A DNA stretch of 64,000 nucleotides from Bacillota bacterium (lineage in GTDB: Bacteria > Bacillota_I > Bacilli_A > Izemoplasmatales > Hujiaoplasmataceae). Below are positions 43,598 through 51,152 of this stretch, in pieces. The translations under genes and the position numbers were made by a program. The stretch spans positions 36,242 to 100,241 of the forward strand of contig JAHIRM010000003.1 in assembly GCA_018818595.1 (NCBI GenBank), written 5' to 3'. Under the pieces are notes generated by a model. It ran no database searches. It had not been told where the DNA came from and was given only the letters and a program-made list of their open reading frames with translations. Position 1 is the stretch's first letter; each line of letters starts with the position of its first letter.

Positions 43598-44647
43598 ATG
43601 AAAACATTTAATTATTTAGAAACTAGCAAAAATTTGTTTGCTCAAGATGTAGTAACTCTTCTTACTGCAATTCATGAATACAAAGGAAAACAATTGCTCT
43701 ATATCGAAGCACAGCCAGATGTATTGGCTTCTTTACTGGAGATTGCCAAAATTCAAAGTACAGTATCTTCAAATCGCATTGAAGGTATCTCTACAACAGA
43801 TAAAAGAATCAATGAGTTGTTAAAGGAAAAATCTAGCCCTAAAAATAGAGATGAACAAGAAATTATCGGGTATCAAAATGTCCTCAATACAATTCATGAT
43901 AATTATGATTACATTTCGCCATCATCGAATATTATTCTTCAATTACATAGAGATTTATATGCAGCAACAGGTCTTTCTTATGGTGGAAGATTCAAAGATG
44001 TAAACAATGTAATTCAAGAGACGAATGAATTTGGTGAATCTTTTATTCGGTTTGAACCATTATCTGCATTTGAAACTCCTTCAGCAATAATAGCGTTATG
44101 TAACGAGTTTATAAATGTCATTCAATATGAAAAAATTGAACCTTTGCTTGCAATTCCAATGTTCATTTTAGACTTTTTATGTATTCACCCTTTTCTTGAT
44201 GGAAATGGAAGAATGTCAAGGTTGTTGACATTACTTTTATTATATAGAAGTGGATACCTTGTCGGAAAATATATTAGTATAGAACAAATGATAGAAAAGA
44301 ACAAACGAGGATATTATGATTCATTACAAGCTAGTTCACAAGAATGGAATGCATCAAAAAATGATTACAAGCCATTTGTTAGTTATTTCCTACAAATTGT
44401 TTTATCTGCATATCAAGAATTTGATAGTAGAGTTTCACATGTTTCAAAAAAGATGAATAGCTATCAAAGAGTCAAAATTATTTTTGAAAGTCATATTGGT
44501 CGAATAACAAAAGCTGAAATTATAGAAAAATGCTCTGACATCAGTCCAACAACAATAGAATTAGTTTTATCAAATCTATTGAAAGAGGGATTCATAATAA
44601 AAATCGGTGGAGGAAGGTATACCTCATACTCAAAAACCAATAACTAA
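43598..44647 (+). CDS. Fic-domain protein with C-terminal winged helix
   Basis: 349 residues. The Fic motif HPFLDGNGR is at 197-205 with catalytic H197. An inhibitory motif of the N-terminal type (class II), S-x3-E-G, is at 58-63 (SNRIEG), so the enzyme should be autoinhibited. Residues about 285-349 look like a winged helix (KAEIIEKCSDISPTTIELVLSNLLKEG). Fic enzymes usually transfer AMP from ATP to a protein hydroxyl group; the target is unknown. The promoter carries four phased boxes that suggest autoregulation. A broken relative of the same fold lies at 48542-49006, in the same island. Confidence 0.9.
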   Translation: MKTFNYLETSKNLFAQDVVTLLTAIHEYKGKQLLYIEAQPDVLASLLEIAKIQSTVSSNRIEGISTTDKRINELLKEKSSPKNRDEQEIIGYQNVLNTIHDNYDYISPSSNIILQLHRDLYAATGLSYGGRFKDVNNVIQETNEFGESFIRFEPLSAFETPSAIIALCNEFINVIQYEKIEPLLAIPMFILDFLCIHPFLDGNGRMSRLLTLLLLYRSGYLVGKYISIEQMIEKNKRGYYDSLQASSQEWNASKNDYKPFVSYFLQIVLSAYQEFDSRVSHVSKKMNSYQRVKIIFESHIGRITKAEIIEKCSDISPTTIELVLSNLLKEGFIIKIGGGRYTSYSKTNN

Positions 44648-44834
44648 TTGGGCGTCTTATATTATGTTTTTAAATTTTAAATATATAATCAGTTTAATAT
44701 ATCTAGTAGCAAGGCAGTGTGTTTTTAACGCTTTTTTAGTCTTTTTGGAATGAGTTTGAGAAAATATAACGGATGTCAAATGATTGTGTCAAGCTGATTA
44801 GGCCGCTAAATATAGAGCTTTATATAATTTGATA

Positions 44835-44886
44835 CAAATGGCTCTTAATCATTGAGTCCCCGGTTCGAGTCCGTGATGGCGCACCA
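44835..44886 (+). pseudogene. tRNA-Lys 3'-half copy (att-like)
   Basis: From CAAATG before the anticodon loop to the terminal CCA, 52 bases match tRNA-Lys 42765-42816 with two differences, and the match continues four bases beyond CCA (AATA). It retains the same unusual C-T mismatch in the T stem. The 5' half is absent, so it cannot fold as a tRNA. This is what integration by a site-specific recombinase into a tRNA 3' half leaves behind. Confidence 0.85.
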
Positions 44887-44899
44887 AATAAAAACAGAC

Positions 44900-44930
44900 A
44901 GACATTATCAAATTTAATGTCTTCTTTTTT
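44900..44930 (+). terminator. Terminator after the first tRNA-Lys 3'-half copy
   Basis: AGACATTA (44900-44907) pairs with TAATGTCT (44915-44922), followed by a T run. The stem sequence differs from that of the intact tRNA. Confidence 0.8.
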
Positions 44931-44931
44931 G

Positions 44932-45259
44932 CATTAAAATTTTTCATTTTAAATTGAACTCTTGACAAGTAAAGAAAAAAACAATTTCTTTTCTAGTCAA
45001 ATACGAATGGAAGAAGAAATGATTTTTTGGTTTAAAATATAAATTAAAATATATGAAGATGTTTGGCACATCGAGTTTGCTTTGTAGTATAATTATAGAT
45101 AAATGAATAATGCTTTTTCGTCAACAATTCTTTCTTTAAAATTCACATCAAGAATCATGAAAAAAGAAACAATATATAACAGATTTCATTAAATTAAAAT
45201 TACTAAAAAACATTACATATAGATATTTAGAACTTTTTTAAGTTCAGAGGAAAACTTAT
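44932..45259. other. Leader region of the BspA-like gene
   Basis: No gene is seen. TTGACAAGTAAAGAAA near 44963 faces TTTCTTTTCTAGTCAA near 44985 as an imperfect inverted repeat. TTGGCA (45063-45068) and TATAAT (45088-45093) could be a promoter with a long 19-base spacer, which would give a leader of about 160 bases. A small hairpin AGAACT/AGTTC (45231-45246) precedes the ribosome site AGAGG. Confidence 0.4.
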
Positions 45260-47512
45260 ATGGTTAAAAAGATTTTTAGAATTTTGCTATTAATTTTTTT
45301 TGCTGGAATAATGACAGGGTGTGACGTTTTTTCTATAACATCTACTCAGCCAACGGATACAACAACAACAACAACAGTACCTGTAACAACCACAACACAA
45401 ACTCAATACACTATTCATTTCGAAACCAATGGGGGAACCTCCATAACCTCCATCACACAAGAATATGATACCGTAATAATTCCGCCTTCTGATCCGACGC
45501 GAGATGGATATGTTTTTGGTGGTTGGTACAGTGATGAGAATTTGACAATTACTTTTGCTTTTGACACGATGCTAGTTGAAAATTTAACTTTGTATGCCAA
45601 ATGGACTCCATTAATCATTGAAGATGATCCAAACGATTATAGTTTCTTGCTTAAATCAGATGGAACCTATGAGGTAATGCGATATGTCGGTACAAACACC
45701 GAACTTGTCATTCCTTCTTTATTTTTAGGGAAAGCAGTTACTAGTATTTCCTCGGATGCCTTTTATAATAATTCAAATATAGTGACCATCGAAATCCATG
45801 CAAATATATCAAGTATTTGCGAAGGGGCTTTCTACGGGCTTTTAAATTTATCAGCCATCACGGTTGCTGAGACAAACCTCTATTATTTCACAGAAATGGG
45901 TGTTCTATTTGATAAGCAAATGTTGAATCTATATTATTATCCAGCAGGCAAAACAGATATTGCTTACCAAATTCCCTCGAGTGTGAATCAAATTAGTAAT
46001 TATGCATTTGAATTTTGTGGTAAATTGGAGAGCATTACTGTTCCTGCGAGTGTAGTCACTATTGGGTATTCTGCATTTGCCTTTACCAAGAGTTTAACTA
46101 GCATTACAGTAGCTGAGGATAATGCAATGTTTTCATCACTAAACGGTGTCTTATTTGACAAGCAAAAGTTAACTTTATTGAAATATCCTGAAGGCAAAGC
46201 AGAAACCAATTATCAAATTCCCTCAAGTGTGACCAGTATTGGAATTGTAGCATTTGAAAATTGCATCGGTTTGACAAGTATGCTGATTCCGTCGAGTGTG
46301 ACAAGTATAGGGAGAATTGCATTCTATGATTGTAGCAATTTGGCTAGTATCTTCATTCCGTCGAGTGTTACCATCATGGGCTATGAGGTGTTTCGTGATT
46401 GCAGTAACTTATCAATTTATGTTGAAGCAGCAAGTAGGCCAAGTGGATGGGACAGTTGGAATCCCTCAAGTAGGCCAGTTTTTTGGAACTCCAGAACAAT
46501 CACATATGAATCAAATGATGGGTCAGTCATTCCTGTTCTTTTTCAAATGGTGGGGTCGTCGCTTACGGCTCCTATTGCACCAACCAGAGATGGTTATACA
46601 TTTGATGGATGGTATATCAATTTGAATTTGACATCTCTATTTGTGTTTTCCGTTATGCAATCTGAGAATCTAACTTTGTACGCCAAATGGGAGGAAATAA
46701 TCTTCGAGGATGATCCAATCGAATATAGTTTTTATCTTAAACAAAATGATACCTATGAAGTGACTGGATACATTGGAACAAAAACCGAGCTTGTCATTCC
46801 ATCGACTTATTTAGGGATTCCAGTGACAAGCATTGGTGATTGGGCTTTCGGATATCGTAGCAGTTTGACAAGTGTTATAATTCCTTCCAATATAACAGTC
46901 ATTGGCAACCAAGCTTTCTATCAATGTTCAAGTTTATCAAACATCGATATTTCTACTTCAGTGTTCAGCATCGGAACTTACGCCTTCTTTCAATGCATAA
47001 GTTTGACAAATATTGTGTTACCAACGGATTTGTTATATATCGGTTTTTTAGCTTTCTCAGAATGTACTGGGCTTTCATCGATTACTGTTCCATCGGGCGT
47101 GATAAGCATAAACTACTATGCATTCGAGAATTGCGTTAATCTAGAAACTATTGTGATTCCTTTGAGCGTGTCATTCATGGGGGATTCAATATTTGGTGGT
47201 TGCAGCAATTTGACAATCTATGCTGAAGCATCAAGTCAACCAATTGGTTGGGTTACCACCTGGAATTCTTTTTATCGACCAGTATATTGGAGTTATTCAG
47301 AAACCAAAACTGTAACATTTGAAACGAGTGGTGGTAATGTTATTGAATCAATCACTCAGGTTTTTGGGTCAACTGTTACGCAACCAGTAAATCCCATTAA
47401 AGAAGGATATAATTTTGATGGTTGGTATCTAGATGAAGAATTAACTGTTTTATATTCTTTTTCGAATGCGCTCACCGAAAACATTACATTATATGCAAAA
47501 TGGATAGATTAA
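45260..47512 (+). CDS. BspA-like leucine-rich-repeat lipoprotein (5' part of a nonsense-split gene)
   Basis: 750 residues before an in-frame TAA at 47510-47512. The N-terminus is a lipoprotein signal (ILLLIFFAGIMTGC, Cys 21) and a Thr-rich linker. Then come a Listeria/Bacteroides-type repeat domain (GGTSITSITQ to FGGWYSDENL), BspA-type LRRs (repeats of IPSSVTSIG-x-AF-x2C-x2L), a second such pair, and a third Flg_new-type domain ending in LYAKWID. The same frame continues after the stop with another LRR block, so the full protein would have been about 975 residues. Likely an extracellular adhesin or surface protein, carried as island cargo. Confidence 0.82.
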   Translation: MVKKIFRILLLIFFAGIMTGCDVFSITSTQPTDTTTTTTVPVTTTTQTQYTIHFETNGGTSITSITQEYDTVIIPPSDPTRDGYVFGGWYSDENLTITFAFDTMLVENLTLYAKWTPLIIEDDPNDYSFLLKSDGTYEVMRYVGTNTELVIPSLFLGKAVTSISSDAFYNNSNIVTIEIHANISSICEGAFYGLLNLSAITVAETNLYYFTEMGVLFDKQMLNLYYYPAGKTDIAYQIPSSVNQISNYAFEFCGKLESITVPASVVTIGYSAFAFTKSLTSITVAEDNAMFSSLNGVLFDKQKLTLLKYPEGKAETNYQIPSSVTSIGIVAFENCIGLTSMLIPSSVTSIGRIAFYDCSNLASIFIPSSVTIMGYEVFRDCSNLSIYVEAASRPSGWDSWNPSSRPVFWNSRTITYESNDGSVIPVLFQMVGSSLTAPIAPTRDGYTFDGWYINLNLTSLFVFSVMQSENLTLYAKWEEIIFEDDPIEYSFYLKQNDTYEVTGYIGTKTELVIPSTYLGIPVTSIGDWAFGYRSSLTSVIIPSNITVIGNQAFYQCSSLSNIDISTSVFSIGTYAFFQCISLTNIVLPTDLLYIGFLAFSECTGLSSITVPSGVISINYYAFENCVNLETIVIPLSVSFMGDSIFGGCSNLTIYAEASSQPIGWVTTWNSFYRPVYWSYSETKTVTFETSGGNVIESITQVFGSTVTQPVNPIKEGYNFDGWYLDEELTVLYSFSNALTENITLYAKWID

Positions 47513-48187
47513 CCAGTTGGAGATGATCCGATTTACTATACTTTTACCATTCTTGCAAATGGCACTTATGAATTAACTGGATACACGGGTTCCAACACCA
47601 CAATTCTCATTCCATCAATTTATTTAGGAAAAGCAGTAACTAGCATTGGATATGGAGCATTCTATTGGAAAAATGAAATTACAAGTGTCACAATTCCTTC
47701 GAGTGTGATAAGTATTGGCGAGAAAGCATTCGGTAATTGTAGTGGATTAACAAGCATCTCGATTCCTTACGGAGTAATCAGTATTGGCAATCAAGCATTT
47801 TTTAATTGTTTCAATTTAACTAGCGTCATCATTCCATCTAGTGTGACTCTTATTGATTTTGGAGCATTTTCACACTGCACAGGTTTGATAAATTTTGCCA
47901 TCCCCTCAAGTGTGATTAACATTGGAGAATATGCTTTCGATACTTGTACAGGATTGACGGAAATCATCATTCCCTCAAGTGTGATTAGTATTGGTAGGCA
48001 TGCTTTCAATCAATGCACTGGTTTGCAAAGCATCATGATTCCATCAAGCGTGATTAACATTGGCGCAAATGCATTCTTTAATTGCAACAGTTTAACAATA
48101 AATGCAGCAGCTGAAAGTCAATCTAGTGGTTGGGAATACGGTTGGAATTCGACTGGTTGTCCTGTTGTATGGGGGTATGTAGTCTGA
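47513..48187 (+). pseudogene. 3' part of the BspA-like gene after the internal stop
   Basis: The frame stays open from 47513 to the TGA at 48185-48187 and reads PVGDDPIYYTFTILANGTYE, the same linker that follows the earlier repeat domains (ED-DPIEYSF), then seven LRR units and a C-terminal cap like the ones inside the upstream part. It has no ribosome site for a separate protein; the ATG at 47705 is internal to an LRR. A single changed base at the TAA (47510-47512) would restore one reading frame. Confidence 0.75.
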
Positions 48188-48256
48188 ATCAAAACCAACA
48201 TTCAATAGCAAAATATTCTTTATGAAAAATATAGTTCGGTCATTGCCTAATGTTGG

Positions 48257-48361
48257 GCACCAAATAACAATAAACGATTAAATATTAGTCGTTTTTTCTT
48301 TATCTATTTTATAAAATAAAAATATATGATATGATTTATATGAATAAAAATTTATTATTGT
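48257..48361 (+). repeat. Direct repeat copy B (flank of tRNA-Lys)
   Basis: Nearly identical to 42811-42914, starting exactly at the GCACCA of the tRNA 3' end and including the terminator hairpin. The tRNA body is not present upstream. Weaker similarity to the copy A flank continues into TTTAAA-GTACT. The close match implies a recent duplication or insertion. Confidence 0.85.
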
Positions 48362-48371
48362 TCCGTTTAAA

Positions 48372-48541
48372 AAGTACTTAATTTATTTCATTACTAATAC
48401 GTTATCATATTGTGCAAATACTCCAGTAATGTATTCGGACATAACCGGATATTGGTTAGATACAGTCATAGATGTAGCATCAATAGGGTAGAGTTTTTGG
48501 GATTTTATTAATGATCCAACATGGGCGAATGCTGATTATGA
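48372..48541 (+). pseudogene. Rhs-repeat protein remnant
   Basis: In one frame the sequence reads LSYCANTPVMYSDITGYW, the conserved end of the Rhs core (compare YCxNNPVxYxDPTG). It is followed by LDTVIDVASIG, a TAG at 48489-48491, and SFWDFINDPTWANADYD, which resembles the linker before the toxin domain in polymorphic toxins. It has no start and is broken by the stop, so it is a fragment of the 3' end of an Rhs gene. It joins the Fic remnant at about 48541 in another frame. Confidence 0.6.
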
Positions 48542-49006
48542 TTTGAGTTTATTCATCCGTTTTCTGATGGGAATGGAAGAATAGGAAGACTTTTTCAAGC
48601 TTGTATATTAGCTTCTAAAGAAAAAATATTTGCGTATTTACCGATTGAGTCAATTATAAAAGAAAGACAGCAAGAATATTATGAATCTATTTCAAAATGT
48701 AATAAAGTTGGGAATTCGACTTTATTCATTGAGTATATGTTAGACGCTATCTTAGAAACAATCATACGGACAATCGACCAATCAAAACAAGACATGGCTG
48801 AGATGAGTATTCAAGTTAAAAAATTATTGAAAGTGATGAAAGTAAATACTCCTTATTCTACAGTTGAATTGATGGAAATATTAAAACTAAAATCAAGAGT
48901 ATCTTTTAAATAGAATTATCATGATTCTGCAATAAGTTTGGGTTTAGTAAACATGACTTTACTAGATACTCCAAAAAGTAGAAACCAAAGATATCAAAAG
49001 AAATAG
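48542..49006 (+). pseudogene. Truncated Fic-domain gene
   Basis: The frame FEFIHPFSDGNGRIGRL carries an intact Fic motif and continues through a helical region to VNTPYSTVELMEILKLKS, a winged-helix segment. A TAG at 48911-48913 interrupts it, after which the frame goes on with GLVNMTLLDTPKSRNQRYQK, the usual Fic C-terminal end, to a TAG at 49004-49006. The N-terminal half is missing. It is a different Fic lineage from the intact gene at 43598, since motif neighbours and C-terminus differ. Confidence 0.8.
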
Positions 49007-49151
49007 ACATCTCTGTAAGCTGAAATCGACTGAAAATCCACTTGTCTTTAGTTAAATCTTTCTCTAAGCTAGATTACACGATAAAATATGCCCTTTTTGA
49101 GGGCTATTTCTATGATTAAACTTCAATATAATAGGCTATAATAATAACTAT
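49007..49151. other. Spacer after the Fic remnant
   Basis: No gene. A small hairpin GCCCT-TTTTG-AGGGC lies at about 49091-49106 with a weak T-rich tail and could be the old terminator of the Fic gene. Confidence 0.4.
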
Positions 49152-49281
49152 TAGCAAGTCAGTGTGTTTTTAAGGAGTTTTTTAAGTCTTTATTAGTGAA
49201 ATCGAGAAAATATAATGGATGTCAAATGATACTGTCAAGTCTACTAAATCTCTATAGTTAGCGCTTTCTAATTTTGAATAG

Positions 49282-49332
49282 AAATGACTCTTAATCATTG
49301 GGCCTTCAGTTCGGGTCTATGATGGTGCATCA
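49282..49332 (+). pseudogene. Diverged tRNA-Lys 3'-half relic
   Basis: AAATGACTCTTAATCATTGGG is identical to the tRNA-Lys anticodon arm region. The T arm has changed to TTCAG-TTCGGGT-CTATG and the end to GCATCA. No 5' half. It marks the right edge of the accessory region; histidine-utilisation genes follow. Confidence 0.75.
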
Positions 49333-49343
49333 TAAAATGAATA

Positions 49344-49379
49344 AAGCTGATATTGATTATGTCGATATCAGCTTCTTTT
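49344..49379 (+). terminator. Terminator after the diverged tRNA relic
   Basis: AAGCTGATAT (49344-49353) pairs with ATATCAGCTT (49365-49374), followed by CTTTT. Confidence 0.82.
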
Positions 49380-49574
49380 ATTGATTGAGACAGTTACTAC
49401 CTCTAACTTTTATTTATCAATAAAAATTTGACAAGAAATTCAAACTAATGATCTTTATTTAAAGAATACGCAGAATATATTTAAAGCAAAAACGTTTGAA
49501 TTTTAAATCGTCTATATTCTATTCACTTTTGTTCTTTAGCGTGATAAAGCGCTAAATATAGCCGTTATTTGAAA

Positions 49575-49588
49575 AGAAAACGCTTTCT
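49575..49588. promoter_or_regulatory. cre-like CcpA site at the hut promoter
   Basis: AGAAAACGCTTTCT matches the catabolite-responsive element consensus TGAAARCGYTTTCW at 13 of 14 positions. It overlaps the region expected to hold the -35 box of the promoter whose -10 box (TATAAT) is at 49607-49612, so CcpA binding would repress. The rest of the gap 49380-49635 holds no gene. Confidence 0.65.
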
Positions 49589-49606
49589 TTTTTTAGCCCT
49601 TTATTA

Positions 49607-49612
49607 TATAAT
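49607..49612 (+). promoter_or_regulatory. -10 box of the hut operon promoter
   Basis: TATAAT, 24 bases before the hutH ATG at 49636. The -35 position (TTTCTT, 49584-49589) is weak and lies within the cre-like site. Confidence 0.55.
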
Positions 49613-49635
49613 AAAATTAAGGCTAGGTGATAATA

Positions 49636-51150
49636 ATGATTCAAATAAATGGAAATAATTTAAATTTAGATAAATTCATAAAAGTAGCTAGATTTCATGA
49701 AAAAGTCAAAATTTCAAAAACGAGTATTGAAAAAGTAAATTCCGCAAGAAAATACATCGAAGAAGTCATTGAAAAGGATATACCTATCTATGGGATAAAC
49801 ACTGGATTTGGAAAATTATCCGATCTTCCCATTAACAAATGCGATGTAAGTAAACTTCAAAAGAACCTTTTGATGAGTCATGCTTGTGGTGTAGGCGATG
49901 CATTTTCTGAAGAAATAGTCAGAGGAATGATACTTTTAAGAGTAAATGCTCTTATCAAAGGATATAGTGGAATTCGTTTAGAAGTCTTAGATAAACTTAT
50001 CGAATTTTTGAATAAGAATTTGATACCGGTTGTATTCACAAAAGGAAGTTTAGGAGCCAGTGGAGATTTAGCTCCATTATCTCACATGAGTCTACCTTTA
50101 ATTGAACTTGGTGAGGTTTTCTATAAAGGCGTAAGAATGTCAGCTAAAGAAGGATTAAAAAAAGCTAAAATCGAACCAATCGCTAAACTTGAAGCCAAAG
50201 AAGGCCTTAGTTTAATTAACGGAACTCAAGCTATGACATCGGTTGGTGCTTTGGTTTTATATGATGCTTTTTTATTAGAAAAAGCTGCATCGATGTCTCT
50301 TTCATTAACTATGGAAGCGCTTCAAGCAATCATCAACGCTTTTGATCCAAGAATTCATGAGCTAAGAGGACACGCTGGTCAAATTACTGTCGCAAAACGC
50401 ATCAATTTTATATTAACAGATAGTCAAATGATAACTACTCAAGGTCAACTAAGAATACAAGACGCATACTCCATTCGTTGTGCCCCTCAAGTGCACGGAG
50501 CGAGTCTTGATGCGTTTAACTATGTATTACAACTTGTCGAAACGGAAATGAATGCAGTGACAGATAATCCGATTGTTTTTACAAACACAAACGAAGTAAT
50601 TAGTGCTGGAAATTTTCATGGACAACCTCTTGCATTAGCTTTTGATTATTTAGGAATTGCGATTAGCGAATTAGCAAACATTTCTGAAAGAAGAATTGAA
50701 AGATTAGTCAATGCTAATTTATCGAATGGATTACCTCCTTTTTTAGTCAAAAAACCAGGAATAAATTCAGGGTTTATGATTGTTCAATATAGCGCCGCAT
50801 CTTTAGTAAGTGAAAATAAGATTTTATCTCATCCCGCAAGTGTTGATAGTATTCCATCTTCAGCTAATCAAGAAGATCATGTTTCAATGGGAACTATAGG
50901 CGCAAGAAAAGCAGAGTCCATTTTAGATAATGCAAGAAAAGTGATTGCCATGGAACTATTTACTGCTTGTCAGGCTGTTGAACTAAGAGGGTGTGCAAAA
51001 CTTGGAAAAATCACAAAAAAGGTGTATGATTGTATTAGAGAACATGTGCCGTTTATTGAAGAAGATACTATTATGTATCCATTCATTCATCAAGTGGAAA
51101 ACTTGTTGAAAGAAGGAACGCTTTTTCACTGTATTCATAAGGGGGTATAA
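49636..51150 (+). CDS. hutH: Histidine ammonia-lyase
   Basis: 504 residues. Converts histidine to urocanate and ammonia. The MIO prosthetic group forms from A141-S142-G143 (KGSLGASGDLAPLSHM); Tyr in IYGINTGFGK and the NFHGQPLALAFDY segment are also conserved. The ATG at 49636 follows AGGTGAT; a GTG at 49627 lies in that site. First gene of the operon hutH-hutU-ftcD-hutI-fchA, two bases before hutU. Confidence 0.97.
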   Translation: MIQINGNNLNLDKFIKVARFHEKVKISKTSIEKVNSARKYIEEVIEKDIPIYGINTGFGKLSDLPINKCDVSKLQKNLLMSHACGVGDAFSEEIVRGMILLRVNALIKGYSGIRLEVLDKLIEFLNKNLIPVVFTKGSLGASGDLAPLSHMSLPLIELGEVFYKGVRMSAKEGLKKAKIEPIAKLEAKEGLSLINGTQAMTSVGALVLYDAFLLEKAASMSLSLTMEALQAIINAFDPRIHELRGHAGQITVAKRINFILTDSQMITTQGQLRIQDAYSIRCAPQVHGASLDAFNYVLQLVETEMNAVTDNPIVFTNTNEVISAGNFHGQPLALAFDYLGIAISELANISERRIERLVNANLSNGLPPFLVKKPGINSGFMIVQYSAASLVSENKILSHPASVDSIPSSANQEDHVSMGTIGARKAESILDNARKVIAMELFTACQAVELRGCAKLGKITKKVYDCIREHVPFIEEDTIMYPFIHQVENLLKEGTLFHCIHKGV

Positions 51151-51152
51151 AG

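Larger units (their letters stand above)
44707..44931 (+). repeat. Diverged 225-bp repeat R1
   Basis: Similar along its length to 49152-49379 (R2): both start TAGCAAG-CAGTGTGTTTTTAA, share AGAAAATATAA-GGATGTCAAATGAT in the middle, include a tRNA-Lys 3' half and end in a hairpin terminator. No reading frame of note. The region 44648-44706 before it holds nothing I can identify. Confidence 0.75.
49152..49379 (+). repeat. Diverged 228-bp repeat R2
   Basis: Counterpart of R1 (44707-44931), with the same order: TAGCAAG-CAGTGTGTTTTTAA, AGAAAATATAATGGATGTCA, tRNA-Lys 3'-half relic, hairpin terminator. Divergence is higher than between the two 104-bp repeats, so it is the older duplication. Confidence 0.75.

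Noticed and set aside
42979..44647. Membrane protein and Fic gene as a toxin-antitoxin pair
   Set aside because: The Fic gene has its own promoter 100 bases downstream and already carries an internal inhibitory motif, so no separate antitoxin is needed; the membrane protein resembles no Fic antitoxin.
44800..44886. A second complete tRNA-Lys gene
   Set aside because: Only the 3' half matches; upstream bases do not form an acceptor 5' strand or D arm, so it is not a functional tRNA.
46317..46625. Second-frame open reading inside the BspA-like gene (102 codons)
   Set aside because: It is a shifted reading of the repetitive LRR DNA, with no ribosome site and Trp/Val-rich low-complexity sequence.
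45260..48187. UGA-to-Trp recoding to explain the split BspA gene
   Set aside because: The internal stop is TAA, and TGA ends several intact genes, so an altered code is not supported.
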